IMG/VR virus record: IMGVR_UViG_3300032334_001259
Coordinates: 1 to 64,000 of that record
Length of the DNA stretch: 64,000 nt
Source: a virus
Strand: one strand, 5' to 3'
Under the pieces are notes generated by a model that searched no databases, had not been told where the DNA came from, and worked only from the letters and a program-made list of their open reading frames with translations. The position numbers were made by a program, and so were the translations under genes. Positions 51,417 to 60,398 of the stretch are shown piece by piece (the first letter of the stretch is position 1; the number at the start of each line of letters is the position of its first letter).

Positions 51417-52455
51417 CAGTAGTTTCCTCTTTATTTTTTGGAGTATGCTTACTATACTCACTCATAATTATATCAAGTTGTTCATTAGTAAAGTTCTTCC
51501 TAAACTCCTTGATAATTTCTCCTGTCACAGGACTTGTATAAGCAAGGCGATTGCCATCTTTAACTAAAATTCCTTCATCTTCAAACATTTCAATAAGACC
51601 ACTATATGGACTCATACCAGTTTCGTATGGAATTTTAACCTGTACAGATTCAAATGGTTTGGCATAACGTGTTTTCATAATTTTACATGCGGCACGAATA
51701 CCATTAACTTCACTTGTCTTATTGCCATCTTCATCTTCTTTTAGTTTCAATTTACGCATTGCCACAACAATAGATGATGCATAGATAAAACCTTGACCAC
51801 CACTGATCTTATCATCTGGGTCAAACATATCTTGCGAAGCATATGTATGGTTAGTTGCGACCATACCAATATTATAACTACCAAACATGTTTACACAATT
51901 ACGAACAAGTGCGGTCAACGCCTTTGGTTTACGACCCATATCACCCTTTAAATCACCTGCTTCAAACTGATTAATATCAGTTGGAGTAAGCAACATACCA
52001 AGTGAGTCAAGAACAAATAGAACTTTTGGACGAGATTCTTCTGGCATTGCCTTGTAATGGTCCATAAAATTTGTAATAGTTTTGGCAACATCATCAATCA
52101 TTGCCATATTAAGTTTAAGAAGATGATCTTCGTCTGTCCTAACACCAAGTGCCTTGAGCCAATCCTCATCGAGTGCATTTTCTGTATCAATAAGAATTAC
52201 ATAAATTCCTTGATCTTGTGCATTTTTAACAACGTTTCCGCTGCAAATATAACTTTTACCTGCACCACTTTCACCAGCAAATACAGTTACTTTACCAAGT
52301 GGAATACCTTTATTAAAATCACCACTAATACGATAATTTAATGTGTAATTGCCTGTTGAAACCCAATCAGTTGGATCATTGTAACCAACACTCATGCCTG
52401 GAATTGCTTTAGTCAGGTCTTTTCTAAATTTTGAAATGTCAAATGGTTTAGCCAT
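51409..52455 (-). CDS. uvsX: RecA-like recombinase UvsX
   Basis: 348 residues from ATG 52455 (MAKPFDISKF); a more upstream in-frame ATG lies before the promoter and is rejected. VFAGESGAGKSYICSGNV is Walker A, KVLFVLDSLGMLLTP Walker B, ATNHTYASQDMFDPDDKISG and GGQGFIYASSIVVAM the later RecA strands. It catalyses strand exchange and drives recombination-dependent replication. A sigma70 promoter lies 21 nt upstream, so uvsX can be read apart from gene 32. Confidence 0.93.
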   Translation of the reverse strand: MAKPFDISKFRKDLTKAIPGMSVGYNDPTDWVSTGNYTLNYRISGDFNKGIPLGKVTVFAGESGAGKSYICSGNVVKNAQDQGIYVILIDTENALDEDWLKALGVRTDEDHLLKLNMAMIDDVAKTITNFMDHYKAMPEESRPKVLFVLDSLGMLLTPTDINQFEAGDLKGDMGRKPKALTALVRNCVNMFGSYNIGMVATNHTYASQDMFDPDDKISGGQGFIYASSIVVAMRKLKLKEDEDGNKTSEVNGIRAACKIMKTRYAKPFESVQVKIPYETGMSPYSGLIEMFEDEGILVKDGNRLAYTSPVTGEIIKEFRKNFTNEQLDIIMSEYSKHTPKNKEETTDE

Positions 52456-52476
52456 AATTATGCCTTTGTTGAAAAA

Positions 52477-52505
52477 ATAATATAATATGTGGGCAGACTT
52501 GTCAA
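52477..52505 (-). promoter_or_regulatory. Sigma70 promoter for uvsX, embedded in a hairpin
   Basis: TTGACA (52505-52500), 17-nt spacer, TATTAT (52482-52477). The -35 region lies in the loop of an 8-bp inverted repeat (ATGTGGGC and GCCCACAT) that could end gene 32 messages. Confidence 0.65.
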
Positions 52506-52520
52506 TAAATCCGCCCACAT
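52487..52520 (-). terminator. Hairpin after gene 32, possible terminator
   Basis: ATGTGGGC pairs with GCCCACAT, followed within a few bases by an AT-rich run with TTTTTT. In T4 the gene 32 message also ends near this point. The loop contains the uvsX -35 box. Confidence 0.5.
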
Positions 52521-52529
52521 TTATTGTAA

Positions 52530-53531
52530 TTATTCTGCTGTTTTACGATTGCGAATCATGCTCAAGATTTCAGCTGCACGAGCATTGCTATCACCTTTTG
52601 GTGCAGTGCTTACAGGAGTAGATGCTACTTGAGATTCTTCATCCCAAGGTGCTGTATCTTCCTTAACACTTGCTACCTGTGGACGAGCAGTTGGTGCATT
52701 ACGAGTTACTGTAGTGGAATCTTCTGCATCAGCAGCATCACCACGCAAGCCAGCAGGCTTGTAATACTGTCCCCAACGTGCTTCATCATAAGTGGCACCA
52801 TCAACGCTTGCCTCAAACATTTCTTTAATAATCTTGAGTTCTGCGTCACCAGGTTTCTTTGGAAGGAAACTCTTCAAATCATAAAGACCAAATGCATCAA
52901 TTGCTGCATTTTCTGCTTGAGTCAAAGCACTTTCCTTACGTGCCCACTTGCTGGTAGCATAATCTGCATACTGACCCTTGCTCGTTTTAGTGATACTGAA
53001 ATCCAAACCACGTTCAAAATCTGTTGGGATTTCTTCAATATCAGGGTCTTTCAATGCAGCAATGATCAACGGATATATGCTGGGGCTAATAACGAACCGA
53101 CGAATTGGATTTTCGGGTACGCTGTCTTCTGCAAGTGGATTGTCACGGACAAATCCTTGGAAGATATAAGAACGCTTCTTCCAATACTTACGACCCATTT
53201 CTTCAAGACTCTTGTCCTTGAACCAAGTACGAACTTCTGTAAGAATTGGGCATGTTTCATTATACATTTCCACACAAGGAACCTGAACAATAACTGGTTT
53301 ACTGTTCATCTGACCCTTAACTCCGCTAAATGGGAGACGAATCATTGCACGTTCAACCCAGAAAAAATCATTCTTTGTGTCGCCATCAGGCAAGAACCTG
53401 ACACGTGCCGTTGCATTTTCTGGAATGTCCCAATGTGGATAGATTGCGTTATCACGACCGCCGCCGCTATTACCGCTACTGCGGTTTTCTTGTTGTGCAA
53501 GTTTTGCACGGATTTCTGCCAATGAAGCCAT
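52530..53531 (-). CDS. gp32: Single-stranded DNA-binding protein gp32
   Basis: 333 residues (T4 gp32 is 301). The N-terminal basic B-domain (MASLAEIRAKLAQQENRSSG), the OB core (YPHWDIPENATARVRFLPDG, FFWVERAMIRLPF), and FQGFVRDNPLAEDSVPENPI and RFVISPSIYPLIIAALKD match gp32. The zinc-finger cysteines are only partly visible (PCVEMYNETCP). The C-terminal acidic tail with Ser/Thr/Pro repeats contacts other replication proteins. It covers single-stranded DNA in replication and recombination. A perfect late promoter and a 5' hairpin precede it. Confidence 0.92.
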   Translation of the reverse strand: MASLAEIRAKLAQQENRSSGNSGGGRDNAIYPHWDIPENATARVRFLPDGDTKNDFFWVERAMIRLPFSGVKGQMNSKPVIVQVPCVEMYNETCPILTEVRTWFKDKSLEEMGRKYWKKRSYIFQGFVRDNPLAEDSVPENPIRRFVISPSIYPLIIAALKDPDIEEIPTDFERGLDFSITKTSKGQYADYATSKWARKESALTQAENAAIDAFGLYDLKSFLPKKPGDAELKIIKEMFEASVDGATYDEARWGQYYKPAGLRGDAADAEDSTTVTRNAPTARPQVASVKEDTAPWDEESQVASTPVSTAPKGDSNARAAEILSMIRNRKTAE

Positions 53532-53569
53532 AGTTTTTCCCTTTCTGTTTGCCTAAATTGTGCCTTATA

Positions 53570-53585
53570 CACTTGTTACCAAGTG
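53570..53585 (-). promoter_or_regulatory. 5' hairpin in the gene 32 leader, candidate autoregulation site
   Basis: CACTTG-GTAA-CAAGTG: a 6-bp stem closed by a GNRA-type tetraloop, starting at about +1 of the late transcript and 38 nt before the ATG. T4 gene 32 is autoregulated through a 5' leader structure, so this is a candidate for the same purpose. Confidence 0.5.
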
Positions 53586-53592
53586 CATAATG

Positions 53593-53600
53593 TATTTATA
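53593..53600 (-). promoter_or_regulatory. T4-type late promoter box (TATAAATA) for gene 32
   Basis: Exact late consensus, 61 nt before the gene 32 ATG. The intervening leader holds the hairpin above. Further upstream an 11-bp inverted repeat (53622-53632/53645-53655) lies after the 73-aa gene, perhaps a weak terminator. Confidence 0.65.
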
Positions 53601-53678
53601 CACTGTAGCAAGAGTAATAGCAATATATTTTCGGCTCATAATAAGAAAATATATTAAATTTTATTTGGAGTCAATAAA

Positions 53679-53900
53679 TTATTTTACAGCGGCATAAACA
53701 ATTACTTGTGTGCCATTTATAATTGGACCAGTTAATGTAATTTGATAATTGCCTTCTGGCGTAGGTCCAATGTCAACAGCATGATTAGGAAAGTTTGGAA
53801 TTACTTCACTTATAACTTTCCAACTCATGCTGCCGCTATCTACATATCGCTGTTGATCTGCCCAATTTTGTAACCAAGCAAGATCATACGTATCAGCCAT
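53679..53900 (-). CDS. Small unknown protein (73 aa)
   Basis: 73 residues: a Trp-containing start (DLAWLQNWADQQRYVDSGSM) and a beta end (YQITLTGPIINGTQVIVYAA). It overlaps the 77-aa gene by 8 nt. Probably soluble; the function is unknown. Confidence 0.5.
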   Translation of the reverse strand: MADTYDLAWLQNWADQQRYVDSGSMSWKVISEVIPNFPNHAVDIGPTPEGNYQITLTGPIINGTQVIVYAAVK

Positions 53901-54123
53901 TATGGACTGTAGCCTTTATTTTTTCTAATGTTAGTATAGCATCATAAAGATGTTCTATGATATTGCCCGCAAATCCGCCAGTGTTTACACCCTGTTGCAT
54001 AAGATTTTTTGCCTCTGCACGAAGTTCACCAAGGAGATTAATCACATCATCTATGCTTGCATTACTTGTCAATCTTGTTGTTTCTTGTAATCCAGCAAGT
54101 CTTTTAATATCTTCTACACTCAT
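53893..54123 (-). CDS. Small helical protein linked to the giant head-associated protein (76 aa)
   Basis: 76 residues from ATG 54123, overlapping the stop of the 1080-aa gene (ATGA). MSVEDIKRLAGLQE is similar to a segment near the end of the giant protein (VMEMRKLAGLPLMEN), so a shared binding or processing element is possible. The rest is helical (VINLLGELRAEAKNLMQQG, IIEHLYDAILTLEKIKA). Confidence 0.5.
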   Translation of the reverse strand: MSVEDIKRLAGLQETTRLTSNASIDDVINLLGELRAEAKNLMQQGVNTGGFAGNIIEHLYDAILTLEKIKATVHNG

Positions 54124-57100
54124 TTTATAACAATTCCTGCTACTGCTTGCATCCAACGAAGATCAGCTTTTACGCTTTCTTCTGTCTTTTCTTTCTTGTC
54201 CTTTACTGCCTTCTTGAATGGTTCTTTTTTGTCACCATCTTTGTCAACATCAAGGAAATCTGGCTTTGCTTTTGCTTCGTCAACCTTTGCTTCGTCAGTA
54301 TATTCAACATCATTATGCTTCATATAATCACGTGCTGTGTCAAGATAGTCAAGTGCCTTTGTAATCTTTGCTTGAACCCATTCAGGAAGATTTTCATCAT
54401 CTTGTAGGATTGCTTCAAGTTCTTTTGCCGCATCTGCCGCACCAGCAAGGTCATTCTTTGCCATACGGCCTTCTTGATCATATTCTGCCTTATCATCATC
54501 ACTTGGCTCACCATCTTGTGGAATGTTGTCATCTTCTTCTTGTGCGTAGATATAGTTTTCCATCAAAGGCAAACCCGCCAATTTACGCATTTCCATTACT
54601 TCTTTACTCATTTTGGTTTCCTTTGTTTCTTTCATATCACGTTCTGGATAATAATGTCCACCAGCATCATATGCACCGTGTGGATTGGTTGAACCGTCAG
54701 CATCATACCAGTCTTCTTTATCATCATAGCGTTTGTCATCGGCGTCTGAATCTTCATGTTCTGGTTTGTCTGCTGAACCACCTTCTTTTACTTGATAAGT
54801 TTTGCCATCTACTTCAAACTCTTTCTTACCAGCAGCTTTAGCAGCAGCTAATGCACCACTGAACTCATTGCCTTCATTTGGTTCTTCATTTACGTGTTCA
54901 CTGCTTTCCATAGCTTTTTTAATCCAAGCACGTGCTTCATCTTCTGTTTTAGCATGAAAGACATCACGACTTGGATTACGCTTTAGAACAATTTCGTAAC
55001 CACCTTTAGCATCTGGTTTAATCATATATGGAACTGGCTTTGAATCAGTCATACTTGCGGCACCAGCACCAAGACCAGCGGCAAGTGCACCAGCTGCTAT
55101 TGTTTTACCAATGCCTTCATCAGTTTCTTCTTCTTTCATGTACTTGTCTTTAATCTTGCCAAGTTCTTCTTGACTTGCACCTTCACGACCTGCTTTTGCA
55201 AGCGCAGCCATACCATCTTTGCCATATTTCTTTTTACCAGTGTAATATTGAAGTCCACTTTCTTCAACTTCATCTTCTTCAATACTTTCTGGATTGTATG
55301 CTGGTCCCTTAATGTTAGGCATTAATTCTTTATCAGAACTATGTTGTGCGCCTTTGACAAAACGATCCACTTGATTTGCGATTGCATCTTTTTTATGATC
55401 TAAATCCCAGTACATTCTATATAAATTAGCCATTCGTTGAGCATCATGCGGATTCTTTTCTTTAAGCCGTGCATAAATTTGATTAGCATCAGCATCTTCT
55501 TTGCCAGTCCACCAATAATCCAAACTTCCATCTTTTTGTTGATCATATTGATAACCAAAATTTTTCTGAACTATATCTAATATTTTTTTATGTATTGCAT
55601 CACGACTTGTTTGTATATTGGCAATTTTTTCACGAGCAACTTTTGCTGATTTATACAAAAGTTGTGGTGAAAGTTCATCAATTTGTTCTTCACTGACAGC
55701 ATCTTCACGCATACCAAGTGTTTGCATAACTTGGTTTACCATAGCACTTACATCACTGGTGCCAATTTCTTGTGCACCAACATGATCTTGCGCTACACTA
55801 TGAATAGCATCTAATACTTTATCAAGACCATGCGCACGAAGCATCTTGTTTGCGGCACCACTGCTCATAAGACGATGACTGATTGCATCAGTGATATCTT
55901 CTACACTGGCTTCTTCACCAATACTCATGATTTCTTCTGCAAATGCTTCACTTTCAGTCTTCTTACCCTTAATCTTTTCTGGCTTACGTGTTGTATCTTG
56001 ACGATATTCACGTTCCAACTTTGGATTTTGCTTAATAAGATTAAGTTCTTTAAGATACTTTTGTGCAAGAAGAATAGCTAATTTCTTGTCACTTGTATAT
56101 TCTTTGTCATCAGCTTTCTGTCCAAATGCTTCACCTTCACTGCTCATAAGGTCACCCATAAGTGCTGCAAAGTTTGCAACATCATCGCTATCAGGTGCTA
56201 CAAGACGGTTAGCAATATCACCAAGAATAGCAACCGCCATTGCCTTGCTATCTGTATAGTTACGGCTTGTCATCAACTTGTCAAGACCAGCATCTGCTTT
56301 CAAAAGTAATTTAAATTTTGGATTAAGAATCTTGTTCTTAACACTATCACTGACTTCATCAAGTTTGTTAAGTGTATTTTCACGAAGTTTTTTATAAGCA
56401 CCAGCAGCACTTGCAAGATAATTGTCAAGGTTTTCATTGTAAGTTTGTTGTGTGAACCATGCCTTTACTTCTGTAACATCATCAACTTGTTCACCCAAAA
56501 ACTCTGCAAGTGATTGTAAACTCTCATCAAATCTACGGCTATTATTGCTCAAACGATTAAGATGACGCTTAAGATTTTCTTTTACAGTTTGTGCGGCACG
56601 AATAACATTGCTTGCTTCTGCTGCTTCAAATGTGCGGCTACGTGTAGCACTTGCAAAGCGTCCCAGATTACGCATTTCATTTACTGCACGACTAATAATT
56701 TGTCCATTAGAATCATAAGGATTGCCACCACGTGATACGTGATTTGCCATTGCCTTTGCACCACTTACACTTTTAAATGGAAGTAGAAATTTCTCACCAC
56801 TTTCATTTACAAGGAAGATACGATCAACTTTTAACAAACGATTGTTTGGATTTTCCAACATGCGTTCATTATGAACAACATGAATACGAACATTGTTAAG
56901 GCTACCTTCACTCACCTTGCCTTTGCGTTGCCATAATACACGGCTTTCTTCTAATGATTCTTTCATTTTCTTTTTCTCTGGGTTGGTTTTAGCTAAAAAT
57001 TCATAATCTCTGCGACTTAATACATCTTTGCTTATGTCACGAACGTCAAAATTTAACATATGTGACTTTGCATAACGACGAAGTTCACGTAAGAAACGAT

Positions 57101-57362
57101 ACCAATAATCTTTGTCTTCTGGTAACATACGTTCAGTGATAGCATTATCAAAGAACACTTTCATGCTGTTACCATCAATAAGACTGCATGTAACTTCACC
57201 ATAATCACGTTCGCTTTGCTTATCAACATAACGGAAATTAAAAAAGCGTGAGGCTTCTGGATCAATGGTTGTTACACCATTTTCATCACCAAGTCTGATT
57301 TTTGGGAATCTATTTCTTAATTTAAAAAATAGATCGTTACTTGCATTACTTAAATCGGCCAT
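54120..57362 (-). CDS. Giant head-associated protein with repeated short modules (1080 aa)
   Basis: 1080 residues, mostly helical and charged, no enzyme motif seen. Residues about 1-200 look ordered (MADLSNASNDLFFKLRNRFP ... YWYRFLRELRRYAKS); 200-600 are helices with many repeats of charged pairs. From about 700 on there are short modules: LQYYTGKKKYGKDGMAALAK, the GNEFSGALAAAK...FEVDGKTYQVKE unit (also in the 16637-17569 protein), and near the end KPDFLDVDKDGDKKEPFKKA, whose D-x-D-x-D-G part looks like a calcium-binding loop. It lies between terminase and gp32 and its start is 17 nt from terminase. A GATAAATA box ends 5 nt before the ATG. I infer an abundant capsid-internal or portal-associated protein. 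Confidence 0.6.
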   Translation of the reverse strand: MADLSNASNDLFFKLRNRFPKIRLGDENGVTTIDPEASRFFNFRYVDKQSERDYGEVTCSLIDGNSMKVFFDNAITERMLPEDKDYWYRFLRELRRYAKSHMLNFDVRDISKDVLSRRDYEFLAKTNPEKKKMKESLEESRVLWQRKGKVSEGSLNNVRIHVVHNERMLENPNNRLLKVDRIFLVNESGEKFLLPFKSVSGAKAMANHVSRGGNPYDSNGQIISRAVNEMRNLGRFASATRSRTFEAAEASNVIRAAQTVKENLKRHLNRLSNNSRRFDESLQSLAEFLGEQVDDVTEVKAWFTQQTYNENLDNYLASAAGAYKKLRENTLNKLDEVSDSVKNKILNPKFKLLLKADAGLDKLMTSRNYTDSKAMAVAILGDIANRLVAPDSDDVANFAALMGDLMSSEGEAFGQKADDKEYTSDKKLAILLAQKYLKELNLIKQNPKLEREYRQDTTRKPEKIKGKKTESEAFAEEIMSIGEEASVEDITDAISHRLMSSGAANKMLRAHGLDKVLDAIHSVAQDHVGAQEIGTSDVSAMVNQVMQTLGMREDAVSEEQIDELSPQLLYKSAKVAREKIANIQTSRDAIHKKILDIVQKNFGYQYDQQKDGSLDYWWTGKEDADANQIYARLKEKNPHDAQRMANLYRMYWDLDHKKDAIANQVDRFVKGAQHSSDKELMPNIKGPAYNPESIEEDEVEESGLQYYTGKKKYGKDGMAALAKAGREGASQEELGKIKDKYMKEEETDEGIGKTIAAGALAAGLGAGAASMTDSKPVPYMIKPDAKGGYEIVLKRNPSRDVFHAKTEDEARAWIKKAMESSEHVNEEPNEGNEFSGALAAAKAAGKKEFEVDGKTYQVKEGGSADKPEHEDSDADDKRYDDKEDWYDADGSTNPHGAYDAGGHYYPERDMKETKETKMSKEVMEMRKLAGLPLMENYIYAQEEDDNIPQDGEPSDDDKAEYDQEGRMAKNDLAGAADAAKELEAILQDDENLPEWVQAKITKALDYLDTARDYMKHNDVEYTDEAKVDEAKAKPDFLDVDKDGDKKEPFKKAVKDKKEKTEESVKADLRWMQAVAGIVIK

Positions 57363-57378
57363 GTAATTATTTATCGCA

Positions 57379-58941
57379 CTATAACATAATAAAAGGCATT
57401 GGTGGAATGATATCTGCTGAATCCATGCTCAATCCATCACTGATTCTGGCATCATACATACGTAGATGTAATATCATTCTAACCGCTAATAATGTAGCCA
57501 TAACAAGGTCATCTGTTTCACCAATCTTTGCTTGATAGCTTACACCATGCGCAACGAATGTTTTTAATTCACTGACCAAAATCTTACTACAAATTTTAAT
57601 TTTATTTGTTTCTACCCACAACTTAAACTTACTACATGCGGCAATTTTGCTCTTTGGTGTAGTATTAAATCCTTTACGGTATCTACGTCCACCGCCACCA
57701 GCAGGTTCACTTAAGAAACTACCTGGTATATTTTCTTCACCAAAGTCAGCAACTGCATTAAGTGCAGCTTCGCCAATAGTATTATTTTCTATACTATAAT
57801 AGATGTTGCCAGGATCATTTGTAATTTCTTTAATATATTTGCAGATTTCTGCCATAATAGCAACTTGCTTTTGTATAATAGTTAAGTTATGTTGCCATTC
57901 AGCTACTTGACGCATGCTTGTTGCATCAAAAACTTGAATAGCGGCAGGATCACCACCTGTACCAAGACTTGGATCAAGTGCTATAATATAAACATGGTCA
58001 CGTTGTGGCTTTTCATACCAACGAACTTGACCTTGTTTTTCTATCGGTTCTACACCTTTTAAATCTGTCAAAATACTAGGAGCAATAAGAGTTTCGTCAT
58101 AAATGACAAATTCGCAATTATGTTCACGGCGGAAGCGATCTACACCAACACTTGCCATTTCACGTTCTGCCCAATCTTTACCACGTTCTGGATGACGATC
58201 CCAAGTAGCAAGATATGGACTAAATCCGTTACGACCAATAGGTGTTTCATTGCCAAAGCTATCAAATTTCTTATTTGCTTCTTTCCAAATATCAGCAAAT
58301 TGATCTTCATCACTGTTCGGTGTTGATGTAATAATTGCTTTACCACCAGTTGATAGGGTAGGACTAATAGATGTCCAAAATTCATGAGCAATAGTAGGAC
58401 GAACGAACGCCAACTCGTCACAGTATAGAAGTGAGATAGACATACCACGACCAGTAGTTTCTGTGGTGGTAGCACTTACAATGCGGCTACCATTGTCAAA
58501 TCCAAGACTACCTTTGTTATAATCAATAACGCCAGCACGTATATGGTCTGGGCAGTTTTCATAAGCATAACGAATACGCTGCATAATTTCTTGTGCGCCA
58601 ACATATTTGTTACTTGCAACCAGAATCGTGCTATCTGGAATAAACATTGCATACCAAAGTAAATAACCTGCCGCAATGGTAGTTTTACCCATCTGGCGAC
58701 CTAACATATTGATACTAAAGCGATTTTCGTGATAGTTTTTAAGTAATTCTTCCTGATAATCAAAAGGAACAAACTTTAATCTACCATGTGTAGGATGCTG
58801 AATGTAAAAGAAATTCTTAATAAAATATTCAGGTCCAGTTACGGGATCTGCACACAAACTAAACTCTATAAGTTCTTTCTGTGTTAGTTGCATACGTATA
58901 TGCGGTTTACGTATAAGGTTATTTTCTGGTTGTTTTGCCAT
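57379..58941 (-). CDS. gp17: Terminase large subunit gp17
   Basis: 520 residues (T4: 610). LGRQMGKTTIAAGYLLWYAM is Walker A, ISLLYCDELAFVRP Walker B, GKAIITSTPNSDEDQF the coupling motif (TSTP). VYIIALDPSLGTGGDPAAIQ and YYSIENNTIGEAALNAVADF carry the RNase H-like nuclease acids. It cuts concatemers and pumps DNA into the head. An HNH nuclease gene sits just beyond on the opposite strand. An AATAAATA box ends 6 nt before the ATG. Confidence 0.95.
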   Translation of the reverse strand: MAKQPENNLIRKPHIRMQLTQKELIEFSLCADPVTGPEYFIKNFFYIQHPTHGRLKFVPFDYQEELLKNYHENRFSINMLGRQMGKTTIAAGYLLWYAMFIPDSTILVASNKYVGAQEIMQRIRYAYENCPDHIRAGVIDYNKGSLGFDNGSRIVSATTTETTGRGMSISLLYCDELAFVRPTIAHEFWTSISPTLSTGGKAIITSTPNSDEDQFADIWKEANKKFDSFGNETPIGRNGFSPYLATWDRHPERGKDWAEREMASVGVDRFRREHNCEFVIYDETLIAPSILTDLKGVEPIEKQGQVRWYEKPQRDHVYIIALDPSLGTGGDPAAIQVFDATSMRQVAEWQHNLTIIQKQVAIMAEICKYIKEITNDPGNIYYSIENNTIGEAALNAVADFGEENIPGSFLSEPAGGGGRRYRKGFNTTPKSKIAACSKFKLWVETNKIKICSKILVSELKTFVAHGVSYQAKIGETDDLVMATLLAVRMILHLRMYDARISDGLSMDSADIIPPMPFIML

Positions 58942-59015
58942 GACAAATATTTATTGACTGATAATCAATGTATGATAATATGCAATTGTCATATTTTACG
59001 GGTTAAATAAGTTAT

Positions 59016-59522
59016 ATGGATACTCTAATATTAAATGCAAATTATCAACCACTATCTTGGCTTCCGTTAAGTGTAATTCCATGGCAACAAAGTGTGAAAT
59101 TACACTTTATGGAAAGAATTAAGATTTTGGAATATTATGATGACTGGGAAGTTCATAGTCCAAGTGTGACTATGAAGGTACCTGCTTTGGCTATTACAAA
59201 AGATTATCATAGTTTTAACAAAGGTATCCGTTTTAGCCGTCAAAATCTTTATATTCGTGATCTATTCCAATGTCAATATTGTGCTGAAACATTTGATTAT
59301 CATGAATTAAACATTGACCATGTAGTTCCATTAAGCAAAGGTGGTAAAACTAATTGGGAAAACTGTGTGACGAGTTGTATTCCATGCAATAGTCGGAAGG
59401 CTAATCGTATGCGTAAACCAATTCGTGAACCATTTAAACCTGATTATTGGACGTTGAGTGCTAGACGTAAACAATACACGTATGATTTAAAACACCCAAG
59501 TTGGCGTGATTATATTAATTAA
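59016..59522 (+). CDS. HNH endonuclease next to terminase
   Basis: 168 residues. The C-terminal half has CQYCAETFDYHELNIDHVVP, a Gly-rich turn, WENCVTSCIPCNSRKANRM: HNH with two zinc-binding Cys pairs, and the central His-Asp-His (DHVVPLSKGG). The first 90 residues (LILNANYQPLSWLPLSVIPW, RQNLYIRDLFQ) are the usual phage HNH N-terminal part. HNH proteins beside terminase can help DNA cleavage in packaging; a homing function is also possible. TTGACT-N16-TAATAT (58965-58992) is a possible plus-strand promoter. Confidence 0.85.
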   Translation: MDTLILNANYQPLSWLPLSVIPWQQSVKLHFMERIKILEYYDDWEVHSPSVTMKVPALAITKDYHSFNKGIRFSRQNLYIRDLFQCQYCAETFDYHELNIDHVVPLSKGGKTNWENCVTSCIPCNSRKANRMRKPIREPFKPDYWTLSARRKQYTYDLKHPSWRDYIN

Positions 59523-60019
59523 GCAAAAGCAGTTTTTAATTTTTGTAAGAAACTTTGCTTTCTTGGTTGTGTAACTTGCTTTGGTTCTGGTTTAGGTTCA
59601 GGTGTTGGTTCTTGTTTTACAACATCAGGTTTTCCAAGTCCTGCACCTGCTGCCCAAAATGCTTTTGCATCTTTGCTTTGTGCTGGACTTGGTGCTACAT
59701 CATTACCTAATTCACGAACAAAATTATACATAGCACTGGCAATACCCCGTCTTTGGTGACTAGTTCTTACATTTACAAATGAAACTTCTAAATTTTCACC
59801 TTTTGGAATAAATCTTCCAAAACCTACAGCATCTATACTATTTGCTAATTCAGGATCGTCTTTATCAGTAACATATACTATAATACCAGGAGACTTGGCA
59901 TCATCTTTTGTTTGTGCAAATAAAAAATATTTTCCACCCATAATTGGTTTATGCCATTTTTTATTTGGTTCTAAACTATTAGGGTTTAACTTTTCTGGTA
60001 AAAATTCACTTGCTCGCAT
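59519..60019 (-). CDS. GNAT acetyltransferase with capsid-targeting leader
   Basis: 166 residues from ATG 60019; an in-frame GTG at 60034 overlaps the upstream gene. The leader MRASEFLPEKLNPNSLEPNK resembles the T4 capsid-targeting leader with an L-x-E cleavage site. Then NLEVSFVNVRTSHQRRGIAS is motif A of GNAT enzymes (R-x-x-G-I-A), FVRELGNDVAP and a final KAFWAAGAG fit the rest of the acetyl-CoA fold. The tail is Pro/Lys-rich. I infer an enzyme carried inside the head and injected to acetylate a host target, but this needs proof. Confidence 0.65.
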   Translation of the reverse strand: MRASEFLPEKLNPNSLEPNKKWHKPIMGGKYFLFAQTKDDAKSPGIIVYVTDKDDPELANSIDAVGFGRFIPKGENLEVSFVNVRTSHQRRGIASAMYNFVRELGNDVAPSPAQSKDAKAFWAAGAGLGKPDVVKQEPTPEPKPEPKQVTQPRKQSFLQKLKTAFA

Positions 60020-60398
60020 TTTTTCTTTTACCACTATTTGCGTTTACAGGACTTTTTTGATTTACATCTGGATGTTCATGTGTATTGTCATATCTGTGTG
60101 ATTTTACTGCAGCATGACCAGTTGCTTTACTTGCACCTTGCATTGCTAACATATCACCATCACTATAAGGTGCAATAATTAATTTATCACCAAGTGCAGT
60201 TTGGTCATCATAAGCATCTGGTTGTGGTTCGGGACTACGAGCCATAAGAATACCATAACGATACATTCTGTAAAAATTTTGGCTGGCATCTGGAATTATG
60301 AAAGCACCAGGAACTTCACGTGCTTCATAATCTTTGTGGTCAGCTGCAAAGTCTTTTTCATAATCTTCTTGTTCAGTTATAAATTCTTTTGCTCTCAT
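60006..60398 (-). CDS. Leader-family paralog 1 (130 aa)
   Basis: 130 residues starting MRAKEFITEQEDYEKDFAAD (I-x-E site after EFIT). It is one of three related proteins (60006, 61658, 62014). They share a central YRMY/YRML/YRFM helix, a K-x(3-5)-G-H/Y segment, and a C-terminal S-P-V-x-x-N-S-G-x-R-K unit, here NQKSPVNANSGKRKNASK. The body is acidic in the middle and basic at the end. Probable internal head protein. Confidence 0.55.
   Translation of the reverse strand: MRAKEFITEQEDYEKDFAADHKDYEAREVPGAFIIPDASQNFYRMYRYGILMARSPEPQPDAYDDQTALGDKLIIAPYSDGDMLAMQGASKATGHAAVKSHRYDNTHEHPDVNQKSPVNANSGKRKNASK

Noticed and set aside
52456-52518. Upstream in-frame start for uvsX
   Set aside because: It lies upstream of the sigma70 promoter at 52477-52505, and residues before MAKPFDISKF do not look like UvsX.
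52629-53525. Plus-strand frame of 298 codons opposite gene 32
   Set aside because: It is the complement of gp32, is unusually rich in Cys, Phe and Thr, and has no start signals; a shadow frame.
54120-57362. Possible prohead protease or scaffold gene inside the giant protein
   Set aside because: No Ser-His protease motif was visible; only helical and short repeated modules, so no enzymatic call was made.
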